DNA of 64,000 nucleotides from Methylosinus sp. LW4 (GCF_000379125.1 NZ_KB900626.1:2366667-2430666); one strand, 5' to 3'; counted from the first letter of the stretch, positions 19,467 to 28,672 are shown. Notes: generated by a model not told the origin, from the sequence alone. Program-made: numbers and translations.

Positions 19467-21317
19467 ATGCCGCATCTTCACGCCCGCGTCCAAGCCCCTC
19501 TTCGCGACGCCGTCTCCGAGGCCGAGGCCGGCGGCCCCGGCCCCGCGCTCCCCGAATGGAATCTCGCCGATCTCTACGCCGCGCCGGATTCGCCGGCGCT
19601 GGCCGCCGACATTGCGGCGGCGGAGAAGGAGGCCTCGGCCTTCGCGGCCGCCTATCGCGGCCGCCTGAGCGAGATCGCGAGCGGCGCGACGGCGAGCGAG
19701 ACGCTCGGCGAGGCCGTGCGGCGCTATGAGGCGCTACAGGACCTGTTGGGCCGAATCATGTCCTATGCGGGTCTGGTCTACGCCGGCGACACCACCGACC
19801 CCGCGCGCGCCAAATTCTATGGCGACATTCAGGACAAGATCACCGAAATTTCCACGCAGCTGCTGTTCTTCCAGCTCGAGCTGAACCGCATCGACGACGC
19901 AATTCTCGACGCCGCGGCGGCGAAGGCGCCGCTCGCGCATTGGAAGCCCTGGCTCGAAGATATTCGCATGGAGAAGCCCTATGAGCTCTCCGACGAGCTG
20001 GAGCGTCTCTTCCACGAGAAATCCGTCACCGGCCGCGCCGCCTGGAACCGCCTTTTCGACGAGACCATCGCCTCGCTGCGCTTTTCGATCGGCGGCAAGG
20101 AGCTGACGATCGAGCCTGCGCTCAATTTAATGCAGGATACGCGCGAGGAGGTGCGGCGCGAAGCCGCGCTCGCCGTCGGCGCGACGCTGAAAGCCAATCT
20201 GCGCACCTTCGCGCTCGTCACCAACACGCTCGCCAAGGACAAGGAGATCGGCGATCGTTGGCGCGGCTTCGAGGATGTCGCCGATTCGCGCCATCTCTCC
20301 AACCGCGTCGAGCCCGAAGTCGTCGCGGCGCTGGTGGAAAGCGTGACGAAAGCGCATCCCAAGCTGTCGCATCGCTATTACAAGCTCAAGGCCAAATGGT
20401 TCGGCAAGGAGGCGCTGGACTATTGGGACCGCAATGCGCCGCTCCCCTCCGTCCCCTCGCATAATTACAGCTGGGACGAGGCGCGCGACATCGTTCTCAC
20501 GGCCTATAGCGGCTTCGCGCCGCAAATGGCGGAGATCGCCTCGCGCTTCTTCGACAAGAGCTGGATCGACGCGCCGGTGCGGCCGGGCAAGGCGCCCGGC
20601 GCCTTCGCGCATCCGACCGTGCCGTCGGCGCATCCTTATGTTCTGGTCAATTTCCAGGGCAAGACGCGCGATGTGATGACGCTGGCCCATGAGCTCGGCC
20701 ATGGCGTGCATCAGGTGCTGGCCTCGCGCCAAGGCGCGCTGATGGCGCCGACGCCGCTGACGCTCGCCGAGACGGCCTCCGTCTTCGGCGAGATGCTGAC
20801 CTTCCGCTCGCTCTTGGCGCAGACGACCGACGTCGAGAAGAAGCGCGCGCTGCTCGCCTCCAAAGTGGAGGACATGCTCAACACTGTGGTGCGGCAGATC
20901 GCTTTCTATTCCTTCGAGCGCAAGGTGCACACCGAGCGCAAGAAGGGCGAGCTGACCGCCGACAAGCTCTGCGAGCTGTGGATGAGCGTGCAGAGCGACA
21001 GTCTCGGCCCGGCCATTCGGCTCGGCGAAGGATACGAATCCTTCTGGGCCTATATTCCGCATTTCGTGCATTCGCCCTTCTATGTCTACGCCTACGCCTT
21101 CGGCGATTGTCTCGTGAACTCGCTCTATGGCGTCTATCAAAAGGCGGAGACGGGCTTCGCCGAGCGCTATTTCGGCCTGCTCGAGGCCGGCGGCGCCAAG
21201 CCCTATAATGAGCTGCTCGCCCCCTTCGGTCTCGACGCGCGCGATCCCGCCTTTTGGGGCATAGGGCTCGAGATGATCGAGGGGCTGATCGCGGAGCTGG
21301 AGGCGATGGAGGGGTAG
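19467..21317 (+). CDS. pepF: Oligoendopeptidase F (M3 family metallopeptidase)
   Basis: This 616-residue cytoplasmic zinc peptidase has the M3 signature LAHELGHGVHQ near residue 405, followed by LTLAETASVFGEM supplying the third zinc-ligand Glu. Its length and the N-terminal LPEWNLADLYAAPDSP match the oligoendopeptidase F subfamily. These enzymes cut short peptides. The start MPHLHARVQ at 19467 was chosen because the 84 codons upstream have no family resemblance. The 285-bp gap to the divergent sigma-54 regulator gene contains no recognised feature. Confidence 0.93.
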   Translation: MPHLHARVQAPLRDAVSEAEAGGPGPALPEWNLADLYAAPDSPALAADIAAAEKEASAFAAAYRGRLSEIASGATASETLGEAVRRYEALQDLLGRIMSYAGLVYAGDTTDPARAKFYGDIQDKITEISTQLLFFQLELNRIDDAILDAAAAKAPLAHWKPWLEDIRMEKPYELSDELERLFHEKSVTGRAAWNRLFDETIASLRFSIGGKELTIEPALNLMQDTREEVRREAALAVGATLKANLRTFALVTNTLAKDKEIGDRWRGFEDVADSRHLSNRVEPEVVAALVESVTKAHPKLSHRYYKLKAKWFGKEALDYWDRNAPLPSVPSHNYSWDEARDIVLTAYSGFAPQMAEIASRFFDKSWIDAPVRPGKAPGAFAHPTVPSAHPYVLVNFQGKTRDVMTLAHELGHGVHQVLASRQGALMAPTPLTLAETASVFGEMLTFRSLLAQTTDVEKKRALLASKVEDMLNTVVRQIAFYSFERKVHTERKKGELTADKLCELWMSVQSDSLGPAIRLGEGYESFWAYIPHFVHSPFYVYAYAFGDCLVNSLYGVYQKAETGFAERYFGLLEAGGAKPYNELLAPFGLDARDPAFWGIGLEMIEGLIAELEAMEG

Positions 21318-21390
21318 CGCGTCCGCGGGCGCTCTACGGCCGGCTGATCGGCGCCTTTTCTTCCGACGCGCTTCGATCTATCTTGGGCTC

Positions 21391-21690
21391 ATGAGCGCCA
21401 CCATCACATTCGATACGCTGAAATTCGTCGAGAAGCTCGAGTCCGGCGGCTTTTCGCACGCTCAAGCGAAAGCCGCGGCGGAGGCTTTCGCCGAGGCGTC
21501 GAGCCAGGAGTTCACCACCAAGGCCGATTTGGCGGCTCTTCAGATGGAGCTGCGGGCCTCGGAGCAGAAGCTCGAAGCCAAGATTGCGACCACCGCCGCC
21601 GATTTGAAGGTCGATATTCTCCGCTGGCTGATCGTGACGCAACTCGCCCTCGGCGGCTTCCTGTTCGCCGCGATGAAATTCACACGCTGA
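21391..21690 (+). CDS. Small coiled-coil membrane-anchored protein (DUF1640/CCDC90-like)
   Basis: This 99-residue protein has an N-terminal helix (TLKFVEKLESGGFSHAQAKA) and a coiled coil (about residues 45-75, TKADLAALQMELRASEQKLE). A single C-terminal transmembrane helix follows (about 78-95). This layout matches the bacterial relatives of CCDC90/MCUR1 proteins, whose role in bacteria is unknown. It lies 73 bases after the peptidase gene on the same strand. Confidence 0.75.
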   Translation: MSATITFDTLKFVEKLESGGFSHAQAKAAAEAFAEASSQEFTTKADLAALQMELRASEQKLEAKIATTAADLKVDILRWLIVTQLALGGFLFAAMKFTR

Positions 21691-21703
21691 AGGGCGAGCC
21701 CCC

Positions 21704-22072
21704 TCACTCCACATTCTGCCCGATCCGCCACAACACGCCTGACGGATCGACCAATGTGAAATCGCGCATCCGCCATGGCTGGCGCTGCACATCCGAGATT
21801 TTGACGCCATAGCGCGCGCCGATCCCGCTCTCATCGACCTTCGCCTTCCACGCGTCGACATCCTCGACCAGCAGATGCAGCATCAGATTCTCGGCGAATT
21901 CCTTCACGTAGAAATTCTGCAGCAGGAAGCTCACAGTCTCGTGATGGAAATAGGCGACGCCATCGCCGTCCGAGGCGAGCGTGAAACCCAATTCCTGATA
22001 GAAGCGCTTTGAGAGCTCGAAATCCTTCGCCGGCACGAAGGCCTTTAATTCAACGCATCGCAAATTCGACAT
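21704..22072 (-). CDS. VOC-family (glyoxalase/dioxygenase-fold) protein
   Basis: This 122-residue protein has the beta-alpha-beta-beta-beta repeat of the vicinal oxygen chelate fold. The first half runs through LKAFVPAKDFELSKRFYQELGF and the second through LHLLVEDVDAWKAKVDESG, ending in FTLVDPSGVLWRIGQ. The usual metal-binding His at the first strand is not evident, so it may be a binding protein rather than an enzyme, for example of the bleomycin-resistance type. The substrate cannot be told from sequence. It reads convergently with the coiled-coil protein gene. Confidence 0.8.
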   Translation of the reverse strand: MSNLRCVELKAFVPAKDFELSKRFYQELGFTLASDGDGVAYFHHETVSFLLQNFYVKEFAENLMLHLLVEDVDAWKAKVDESGIGARYGVKISDVQRQPWRMRDFTLVDPSGVLWRIGQNVE

Positions 22073-22122
22073 GAACGGCTCCCGAGAAACGGAACGCCGC
22101 CCATCCTATCAGAAAAAGCGCG

Positions 22123-23049
22123 TCAGCTCTCGCGGTCCGGCCCGCCCCACAGCCAGGCCGCGCCGCGCACACCGCCCGAGTCGCCATGCACATTGCGCAA
22201 TATGCGCGTGTCGATGGCGTCCGAGAACGCCTGCTTCTCGACCAGATCGCGCAGGCCCTCATAGATGAAATCGATATTGGACACGCCGCCGCCGAGCACG
22301 ATCACATCTGGATCGAGCAGATTGACGATGCCCGCCAGCGCGCGCGACAGGCGGTCTCGATAGACTTCCAGCGCATGGCGCGCCGCCGCCTCGCCCGCCG
22401 CGGCGCGCGCGGCGATCTCCTCGCCGCTCGCCTCGGTGCCGCTGCGCTGGCCATAATCATAGGCGAGCGCCGGGCCGGCGAGAAAAGTCTCCACGCAGCC
22501 ATAATGGCCACAATAGCAGAGCCGCCCGGGAAATTCGTCCGGCGTCATCCAGGGCAACGGCGTATGGCCCCATTCGCCCGCCACCTTGTTGACGCCCTGC
22601 AGAACCTCGCCATCGACGACGACGCCGCCGCCGACTCCCGTTCCCAATATCACGCCGAAGACCACGCGCGCCCCCGCCCCGGCGCCGTCCACGGCCTCCG
22701 ACAGGGCGAAGCAATTGGCGTCATTCTCGAGCCGCACCGGGCGCTCGAGCAGCGCCGCGAGATCCTTGTCGAGCGGTCTGCCGTTGAGCCCCGTCGTGTT
22801 GGAGTTTTTCACGAGGCCGGTGCGCGGAGAGATGACGCCCGGCGTGCCGACGCCGACGCTGCCGCGCCCGCCGATCTCGCGCTCGAGATCGAGCACGAGG
22901 CCGCCGATGGTCGCCAGAACGGCGGCGTAATCATGCGCGGGCGTCGGCGCGCGCCGGCGCGCCAGCGTCTCGCCCATGGGACCCATGGCGATCGCCTCTG
23001 TCTTGGTGCCGCCGAGATCGACGCCGATGCGGAAGGGTTCTCTGGTCAT
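22123..23049 (-). CDS. ROK-family sugar kinase (fructokinase-like)
   Basis: This 308-residue kinase has the ATP-binding DLGGTKTEAIAM at the N-terminus and the catalytic LENDANCFAL near residue 105. GTGVGGGVVVDG and the ROK zinc motif LCYCGHYGCVETF (C-x-C-G-x2-G-C-x-E) near residue 180 complete the family pattern. Relatives phosphorylate fructose, glucose or N-acetyl sugars; the overall pattern is nearest to Mak-type fructokinases. No sugar transporter or isomerase neighbours it, so the substrate is uncertain. Confidence 0.9.
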   Translation of the reverse strand: MTREPFRIGVDLGGTKTEAIAMGPMGETLARRRAPTPAHDYAAVLATIGGLVLDLEREIGGRGSVGVGTPGVISPRTGLVKNSNTTGLNGRPLDKDLAALLERPVRLENDANCFALSEAVDGAGAGARVVFGVILGTGVGGGVVVDGEVLQGVNKVAGEWGHTPLPWMTPDEFPGRLCYCGHYGCVETFLAGPALAYDYGQRSGTEASGEEIAARAAAGEAAARHALEVYRDRLSRALAGIVNLLDPDVIVLGGGVSNIDFIYEGLRDLVEKQAFSDAIDTRILRNVHGDSGGVRGAAWLWGGPDRES

Positions 23050-23129
23050 CGCCCTTCGTTCATCTATGGCGGCGGCGCGATCGGGCAGCCCCCGCCCCTA
23101 TGGTCTTTCGCCTCGGCGCGTCGCCAAAG

Positions 23130-23915
23130 CTATTGCAGATAGGCGCGATCCAAATCGACCGCGCCTTTCAGCGTCGCGGCCGCGCCCCTGTCGATGCGCA
23201 CGGAATCGAGCGACAGGCCCTCGGCCCGGGTTCCCTCGAAGCGCGCGCCGGTGAGATCGGCGCCGGCGGCGTCGACATCCTTCAGCGAGGCCTTGTCGAA
23301 GATCGCGCCGGGCGCCCGCGCATAACGCATGTCGGCGCGGGAGAGATCTGCGCCGTCGAAATGCGCGCCGTCGAGCTTGGCGGAACGCAGCACGGCGCGC
23401 ATCAGCCCCATGGACTGGTTCTTCATATCGGCGGACATATCCGCGCCGCGGAAGGAGGCGCCGCGCAGATCGGCGCCCGAGAGATCGGCGGCGAGCCGGC
23501 TCTTGGAGAAATCGGCGCCCTCGGCGCGAGCGCGCTGCAGCTGCGCCGCGAAGACATGCGCGCCGCGCAGGCTGGCGCCGGAGAGATCGGCCTCCAGCAG
23601 CCAGGCCTGATCGAGAATGGCGCCGTCGAGCTTGGTCTCGGCGAGCCGCGCCTTCACCAGCCGCGCGGCGCGCAGATTGACGCCTGAGAGATCGAGGCCG
23701 GAAAGATCGAGCCCGTTGAGGCTGCGCATGGAGAGATCGAGCGTCTCGCCCGGCTTGGTCGCCGCGAGGCGCGCTTCTATGTCGGCGCGCGTGAACTCGG
23801 ACTGCGAATAGGCGGGCTGGGCGAGATCGACATTGCGCAGCATGTCCTGCGCCGGCGCTTCCACAGAGGCGAGGCAGAGCAGCAGCGAGGCGCCGAGAAG
23901 ATGCGCGATTCTCAT
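23130..23915 (-). CDS. Secreted pentapeptide-repeat protein
   Basis: This 261-residue protein has a signal peptide (MRIAHLLGASLLLCLASVEA, cleavage near the A-P-A-Q). A long run of A(D/N)LxX pentapeptides follows from about residue 65 to the end, such as LSGLDLSGVNLRAARL and LSGADLRGASFRGADM. Such repeats fold into a right-handed quadrilateral beta helix. The protein is exported, so it is not a gyrase-protecting Qnr type. Its start ATG overlaps the stop of the upstream HhH membrane protein (ATGA), indicating an operon. The start at 23915 was chosen because it creates the signal peptide. Confidence 0.85.
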   Translation of the reverse strand: MRIAHLLGASLLLCLASVEAPAQDMLRNVDLAQPAYSQSEFTRADIEARLAATKPGETLDLSMRSLNGLDLSGLDLSGVNLRAARLVKARLAETKLDGAILDQAWLLEADLSGASLRGAHVFAAQLQRARAEGADFSKSRLAADLSGADLRGASFRGADMSADMKNQSMGLMRAVLRSAKLDGAHFDGADLSRADMRYARAPGAIFDKASLKDVDAAGADLTGARFEGTRAEGLSLDSVRIDRGAAATLKGAVDLDRAYLQ

Positions 23916-24688
23916 TCGGCCTGCGCCCGTTCCGTCGCCGCGGCGAGCTCCTTGGCCTGCGCCACCCAGCGGCCGCGCTCGGGACGGCCGGGAACCGCGA
24001 GCGTCGCGCCGATCCAGGCGACATTCTCGGAGGACCAAGCGGCGATCTGATCGAAATGATAGACGCCGAGCCCGTGCAGCTTCTCGACGCTCTTGGGTCC
24101 GAGACCTTTGATCTTGGTGAGATCGTCGGCGCGGCCGCCGCGCGGTCCCGGCAGCCCCTCCGGCCGCTGGCCCGGCGTCTTGCGCTCGCTCTCGGCGGGA
24201 CGCGGCGCTCCAGCGCGACGGCGCGGCTCGGCGACCGGAGCCGGCGCCTCGGTGAGCGCGGTTTCCGGCGCGGGCGGCTCGGCTGCGGCGATCGGCTCAG
24301 GAGCGGGAGCCGGCGCATTTTCCGCCAGCGTCGCCGCGGCGCCGCGCAGCGCGACATGGGAGACATCCGCATGCGGCTTCCGCTTCGCCGGCGCGGCCGG
24401 AGCCGCGGCGCCGAACAGCAGCCTGACCCCGCCGCCGAAGGGCAGGCCGATCAGATAGGCCGTGGCGAGCAGCAGCCCCAATTCGAAGAGGAGGCCGTTG
24501 CGGCCGGGAATGGTCTGCAGATTGGCGAGCAAAAAGCCGCCGGCGAGCGCGAAGGCCGAGGCCACCACGACGCCATGGCCGGCGAATATCGCGCCGGCCT
24601 CTTTTTTCGTCGTCCAAAAGCCGATGACGAGCCCCAGCGCGAGCGCGGCGGCGAGCCATTGCGTGGAGGCGGCGAGCAGATAGAGCAT
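23912..24688 (-). CDS. Membrane protein with C-terminal helix-hairpin-helix domain
   Basis: This 258-residue protein begins with three predicted transmembrane helices (residues about 3-20, 30-52, 58-80). A long Ala/Pro/Glu-rich linker (about 95-185) leads to a C-terminal helix-hairpin-helix domain, DDLTKIKGLGPKSVEKLHGL and onward. The HhH part resembles the C-terminus seen on NuoE-like and DUF4332-type proteins rather than a repair enzyme. The function is unknown. GGGAGA precedes the ATG at 24688, 26 bases after the OmpA gene stop, and its stop overlaps the pentapeptide gene. The three genes look like one transcript. Confidence 0.8.
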   Translation of the reverse strand: MLYLLAASTQWLAAALALGLVIGFWTTKKEAGAIFAGHGVVVASAFALAGGFLLANLQTIPGRNGLLFELGLLLATAYLIGLPFGGGVRLLFGAAAPAAPAKRKPHADVSHVALRGAAATLAENAPAPAPEPIAAAEPPAPETALTEAPAPVAEPRRRAGAPRPAESERKTPGQRPEGLPGPRGGRADDLTKIKGLGPKSVEKLHGLGVYHFDQIAAWSSENVAWIGATLAVPGRPERGRWVAQAKELAAATERAQAE

Positions 24689-24714
24689 GGGCGTTCTCCC
24701 TCGAAAGCCCCGGA

Positions 24715-26406
24715 TCACCGGATCGAGAATTCGATGCGACGGCCGCTCTCGTCGACCGCCGCAGCGCCCGAGGCGGAGAGTCGCGCCGCTTCGACCCCCG
24801 CCTCGATGAGATAATTGCGAACGGCCTCGGCGCGACGCAGGCCGACGGCCTCATTCTCCGCATTCGAGCCCGCGCCGGCGAACAGCCCGACGATATCGAC
24901 GGCGGCGCCCGGGCTGCGCAGCAGCACATAGGCGAGCGCGTCGACGACCGGGAGGGATGTTTCCGCGATCGAATTGTCCGCGCCGAAAGTGAGCCCTCGA
25001 GCCGCCGTCTCCGACAGAGCGGCGTAGAGGCGCGTCGGCGGAATTTCGTCCTTGGTCGCGAGGCCGAGCCGCGCGGCGTTCTCATAGCCTTCCGGCAGCT
25101 CGCGGAAGAGCCGGGCGCGAATGTCATATTGCGCCTTGGCGTTATAGGCCGCGCCTTCCAGCGCCAGCTTGCGGTCGGACAGCGCCGCGACGCCCGCGTC
25201 GAGCCGCGCCAGCGCCCGCAACGCCACGCTCGCCGCCTCGGCGAATCCCTTGGGCGCGCCATCCGCTATGGCGAGATCGACCTCCACCGCATCGCCGAAA
25301 TCACGCTTCGCCTGCTCGGCGATGCGCGCGCGCGTCGCCGCGTCCGGCGCGAAGCCGGCGAGCGCCAGACCGCTCTCCTGCTTGCGCGCGGTGAAGACGA
25401 AAGGCGAGACCGCGCCCGCCGCCACGCTCACCTTGCCGAGGCCGAAGCTCTTCGGCAGCGCCGCGCGCAGGCTCGCCTCGACGGCCGAGGCGCCGACATT
25501 GGTCTTGCCCGCGCCCTCGATGGAGACGACGCCATCGGCGATGGAGGCCTTGCCGCTGGAGAGCTTGGCGAGCTCGCGCAGAGCGGCGCCGGCCGCTGCG
25601 GCGAAATCGCCGGGCGCGCCGCCGGCGACGCGCGTCTGATCGCTGGCCTTGCCGAGGCTGGCCGCCTCGGTGAACAGCGCCTCGCGCGTCGTCTCGCTCG
25701 GCGCATAGCCGAACAGCGAGACGAGCTCGCCGGCCTTGGCGGCGCTCCAGACGAAGGGCGAGACGCGCGGCGGCGCGATCTCCGCCTTCACCGCGACGCC
25801 CTCGGGCGGGGCTTTCAGCGCCGCCTCGGCGCGATCATAGCCATCGAAGCTGGCGGCGGCGCCGGTGACGGACAGCGAAGCGTCGCTGACCGTCACTCTG
25901 CCGTCGCCTATGGCGTCCAGCAGAGCGACGCCATAGGCCGCGAGCGCGGCGTAATTCTTGGGCGCGCCCAGCGCCGAGATGGAGGCGTCGGCAAGCTCGA
26001 GGCCTCTGCCCGCGGCCGCGTCGCGAATCGCGACGCGCTCGCCGGGGACGGGCGCATTGCCGGAGAGCGCGAGCGTCTTGCCCTTGCGCTCGAGCGCAAA
26101 GGCGAAAGGCTGGGCGAAGGGCGGCGGCGTCGTGGCGTCCGCGACCGAGCGCACGCCCTCTTGCAATTCGACGCTGCGGACGGCCTCGGCGACGGCGGCG
26201 GGCGCGAGGGCGACGCCGGACAGGCGAATGTCGCGCCCGTCCACATCGACGCGCGCGCCTTCGACAGCGCCGGGGGATTTGTCGAGCGCCGCGCGCACGC
26301 GGTCGCCCAAATCTTTTTCGATCTTCTCGACGTCCGACGTCGCGACGATCGTGAACAAGGCGGCCAGCACGGGCAGGCCGATCCACCATTTCGTCGGCTG
26401 GATCAT
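24715..26406 (-). CDS. OmpA-family protein with tandem BON-like domains
   Basis: This 563-residue protein starts with a hydrophobic segment (residues about 8-24, LPVLAALFTIVAT) that acts as a signal or anchor. A series of BON-like units of about 75 residues follows (VDGRDIRLSGVALAP and similar). The C-terminal OmpA domain (about 450-563) is recognised from AAVDIVGLFAGAGSN and LRRAEAVRNYLIEAGV. The OmpA part would bind peptidoglycan. The same layout is known from mycobacterial ArfA-like and many alphaproteobacterial proteins. It is the first gene of a three-gene set with the HhH and pentapeptide proteins, consistent with a cell-envelope role. Confidence 0.85.
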   Translation of the reverse strand: MIQPTKWWIGLPVLAALFTIVATSDVEKIEKDLGDRVRAALDKSPGAVEGARVDVDGRDIRLSGVALAPAAVAEAVRSVELQEGVRSVADATTPPPFAQPFAFALERKGKTLALSGNAPVPGERVAIRDAAAGRGLELADASISALGAPKNYAALAAYGVALLDAIGDGRVTVSDASLSVTGAAASFDGYDRAEAALKAPPEGVAVKAEIAPPRVSPFVWSAAKAGELVSLFGYAPSETTREALFTEAASLGKASDQTRVAGGAPGDFAAAAGAALRELAKLSSGKASIADGVVSIEGAGKTNVGASAVEASLRAALPKSFGLGKVSVAAGAVSPFVFTARKQESGLALAGFAPDAATRARIAEQAKRDFGDAVEVDLAIADGAPKGFAEAASVALRALARLDAGVAALSDRKLALEGAAYNAKAQYDIRARLFRELPEGYENAARLGLATKDEIPPTRLYAALSETAARGLTFGADNSIAETSLPVVDALAYVLLRSPGAAVDIVGLFAGAGSNAENEAVGLRRAEAVRNYLIEAGVEAARLSASGAAAVDESGRRIEFSIR

Positions 26407-26519
26407 GGCTTCCGTCGCTCCCTGGGGCGAGAATCATTACGTAACCGGCACAGTTCTACCAGTCGAGAGGCCGCAGACCAACTCGAGGGAAGCGCGTTGC
26501 CGCGTCGCAGGAAGCCGAT

Positions 26520-26894
26520 TCAGCCCTTTTTCTTGGACGGCTGCTCGCCCGGCTGAAGGGGCGGCGCGGGGTAGAGCTCGATCGCCCGATCGATCGTCCA
26601 GAAGCAATCCAGCGCACCGGACGGGCGCACGCACCACAGCGGGCCGTCGCGCTGATCGACGTCAACCTTCTGATCGCGCATGAGCTGCACGCATTGGCCG
26701 GCCTGGAGCTTGCCGCGAAAATAGGCGGGGTCGTCCTTGGCGGCCTTGTCCGAGGCCGGGCGGAAGGCGCGTTTTATGTCCGCTTGATCGCGGCAGGCGA
26801 GAACGGCGCCGCGCGCGGCCGCCGCCTGCGCCGCGGAGGCGAGGCCGAGCGTGGCGCAGAGGGTGGCGGCGACGAGGGCGCGACGGGCGTACAT
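26520..26894 (-). CDS. Small secreted protein of unknown function
   Basis: This 124-residue protein has a signal peptide (MYARRALVAATLCATLGLAS, cleavage after A-Q-A). It leaves a soluble domain of about 100 residues with four Cys (ACRDQADI, GQCVQL, LWCVRP, LDCFW) that could form two disulfides in the periplasm. It ends in a Lys-rich tail. No family is recognised. It lies alone between the OmpA gene and the coiled-coil protein gene, on the same strand. Confidence 0.7.
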   Translation of the reverse strand: MYARRALVAATLCATLGLASAAQAAAARGAVLACRDQADIKRAFRPASDKAAKDDPAYFRGKLQAGQCVQLMRDQKVDVDQRDGPLWCVRPSGALDCFWTIDRAIELYPAPPLQPGEQPSKKKG

Positions 26895-26970
26895 GTCGCG
26901 AATCTAACGCATTGGCGCGCGCTTTACCAGCCGTGCCGACGCTTGCCGAAAGGCGCTTTTCAGCGCCCTT

Positions 26971-27642
26971 TTACGATTTTGCCGGGCCGGTCCGCCGCTC
27001 GATCTCGGTTTTCACCCTTTTCCACAGATCGATCGCGCGCGGCCTCGCCCATTCATAGCCCTCGATGGCCCGCGGACGCGCCCAATCATAGAGCGCGACG
27101 CTCCATTCGCCGAGCAGCCGGCCCGTGGCCTTGGCGAAATCGACGCCCTTGTCGAACCAGGGCAGGAATTGGCTGTCCGCCGGAATCTTGGCGCGCGCCC
27201 AGGCGACGGCGTCCGCGACGATCTGCGAGATCGCGCGCCAGAGCTGACTCCAGGGCTCGTCCACCGGCGTGCTCGTCACCTTGTCGCGATAACGCGCGAA
27301 ATCTCCCGCGAGAGTCGCCTTGGCGCGGCGCTCGTCGTCGAGCTGGCGCTGCAGATCGGCGGCGCGCTTTTCGGCCTCTTGCGCCTTGCGGGCGTCGCCG
27401 TCGGCCTTTTGCGCATTGCGCCTGGCCTCGAGCTGGGCGTCGTCGATCTCGCGGGTCGACTCGTCCACCTGCACCGCCATCGCCTCATATTTGGAGAGCA
27501 CGTCGTCGCGCTGCTCGATGACGCTGCGCAAAAGCGAGACGAGCGCGTCGCGCCCGAGCTTGTCATAATCCTCGCCAGCGGCGGGGGTCGCGGCCGCCAC
27601 AGCGGCGCTTCGATTGCGATTGTCGGACAGTTCGGCCTCCAT
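26971..27642 (-). CDS. Coiled-coil protein of unknown function
   Basis: This 223-residue protein has a long central coiled coil (residues about 25-125, rich in Glu, Arg and Ala, for example EAEKRAADLQRQLDDERRAK). A C-terminal Trp-rich region contains a direct repeat, YDWARPRAIEGYEWARPRAIDLW. No signal peptide or transmembrane helix is seen. The start at 27642 (MEAELSDNRNRS) is preferred to one 93 bases upstream, which would add an Arg-rich stretch. The function is unknown. Confidence 0.72.
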   Translation of the reverse strand: MEAELSDNRNRSAAVAAATPAAGEDYDKLGRDALVSLLRSVIEQRDDVLSKYEAMAVQVDESTREIDDAQLEARRNAQKADGDARKAQEAEKRAADLQRQLDDERRAKATLAGDFARYRDKVTSTPVDEPWSQLWRAISQIVADAVAWARAKIPADSQFLPWFDKGVDFAKATGRLLGEWSVALYDWARPRAIEGYEWARPRAIDLWKRVKTEIERRTGPAKS

Positions 27643-27753
27643 CGACTTTTCGCGCCGCGGCCTATGCGCCGGCGCTTCGCCGATGCGGTTAGATAAGAAG
27701 GCCACGCCCGCCGACCAGCCATGCCTCGCGGCCATCGGCGGCGACGAAACGCC

Positions 27754-28494
27754 TCACGGCGCGCGCTGGAACAAGCCGAAGGTCAAGAGCGCGCCGATGA
27801 TGACCACGATAATGCGCAGCCAATTATCCGGTATGTGATGCAGCATGCGCGCGCCCACGACCCCGCCTATGGTGGCGCCGAGCGAGGTGACGAGCGCCTG
27901 CGCGAGGTGCAGATCCGGCGAGAACAGGAAGATCGCCACGGCGGAGGCGTTCATCACCGCGGCGAGCACGTTTTTGGTCGCGGCGGCGATGCGCACATTC
28001 TGCCCCGCCATGGTCAGCGCCGCGACCATCAGAAAGCCGATGCCGCCGCCGAAATAGCCGCCATAGACCGAGATGAGAAATTGCGCCACGCCGGCGCCAC
28101 GCGTCGAAAGTTGCGCATCGGCCTCGCCCGGCTTGCGCAGAAAGCTGCCATAGGCGAACACCACGGTCGCGAACAGCACCAGCCAGGGAACGAGCTTGGC
28201 GAAGAAGGCCGGCGGCGTCAGCAGCAGGATGACCGCGCCCACCGCCCCGCCGACGATGCTGATGATGAACAGCGTGCGCAGGCCGAGGCCCGCCGCCCCG
28301 CGCGAGAGATCGCGGCCCGCCCAGCCGGTGGCGATCTGCGCGGGAAACAGCGCGACGCAGGAGGTGACATTGGCGGCGCGGGCGTCCATGCCGGTGAGCA
28401 TGAGAGTCGGCAGAGTGAGAAAGGAGCCGCCGCCGGCCAGCGCATTTTGCGCGCCCGCCCACATCGCGACCAAAAAGAGCAGAAACAGCAGCAT
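27754..28494 (-). CDS. TauE/SafE-family (TSUP) anion exporter
   Basis: This 246-residue integral membrane protein has about eight transmembrane helices. It carries the family motif GAQNALAGGGSFLTLPTLML in the first half and its pseudo-repeat GGYFGGGIGFLMVAAL in the second. Relatives move sulfite, sulfoacetate, taurine or other organic anions. No sulfur metabolism genes neighbour it, so the substrate is open. The downstream gene is far enough away to be separate. Confidence 0.88.
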   Translation of the reverse strand: MLLFLLFLVAMWAGAQNALAGGGSFLTLPTLMLTGMDARAANVTSCVALFPAQIATGWAGRDLSRGAAGLGLRTLFIISIVGGAVGAVILLLTPPAFFAKLVPWLVLFATVVFAYGSFLRKPGEADAQLSTRGAGVAQFLISVYGGYFGGGIGFLMVAALTMAGQNVRIAAATKNVLAAVMNASAVAIFLFSPDLHLAQALVTSLGATIGGVVGARMLHHIPDNWLRIIVVIIGALLTFGLFQRAP

Positions 28495-28522
28495 GGGTCG
28501 AGGCGCCTTTTAACGCGCTTTC

Positions 28523-28546
28523 CGATCGAACGGAATCGTTCGATCG
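28523..28546. repeat. Short inverted repeat upstream of the TauE gene
   Basis: CGATCGAACG-GAAT-CGTTCGATCG is a perfect 10-bp inverted repeat, 29 bases upstream of the TauE start. It could be an operator or part of the intergenic repeat at 28573-28618 beside it. Confidence 0.5.
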
Positions 28547-28572
28547 ATCAGAATTCGCGCCCAGTGAGAGAC

Positions 28573-28618
28573 GTTTAGAGCGCTATCCGATCCAATTGGG
28601 TCGGATAGCGCTCTAAAC
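28573..28618. repeat. 46-bp near-perfect intergenic palindrome
   Basis: The arms GTTTAGAGCGCTATCCGATC and GGTCGGATAGCGCTCTAAAC form an almost perfect hairpin around a short AATT centre. Palindromes starting with TTTAGAGC are widespread in Hyphomicrobiales intergenic regions, so this is probably one copy of a dispersed repeat. It lies between the convergent-side ends of the TauE gene region and the TetR gene and could also fold in RNA. No second copy was found in this window. Confidence 0.75.
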
Positions 28619-28672
28619 TTCCCAAACCCGATATTTCAGGTCGGGCTCTGGAAGGCAAGCCATAGCTCGAAA

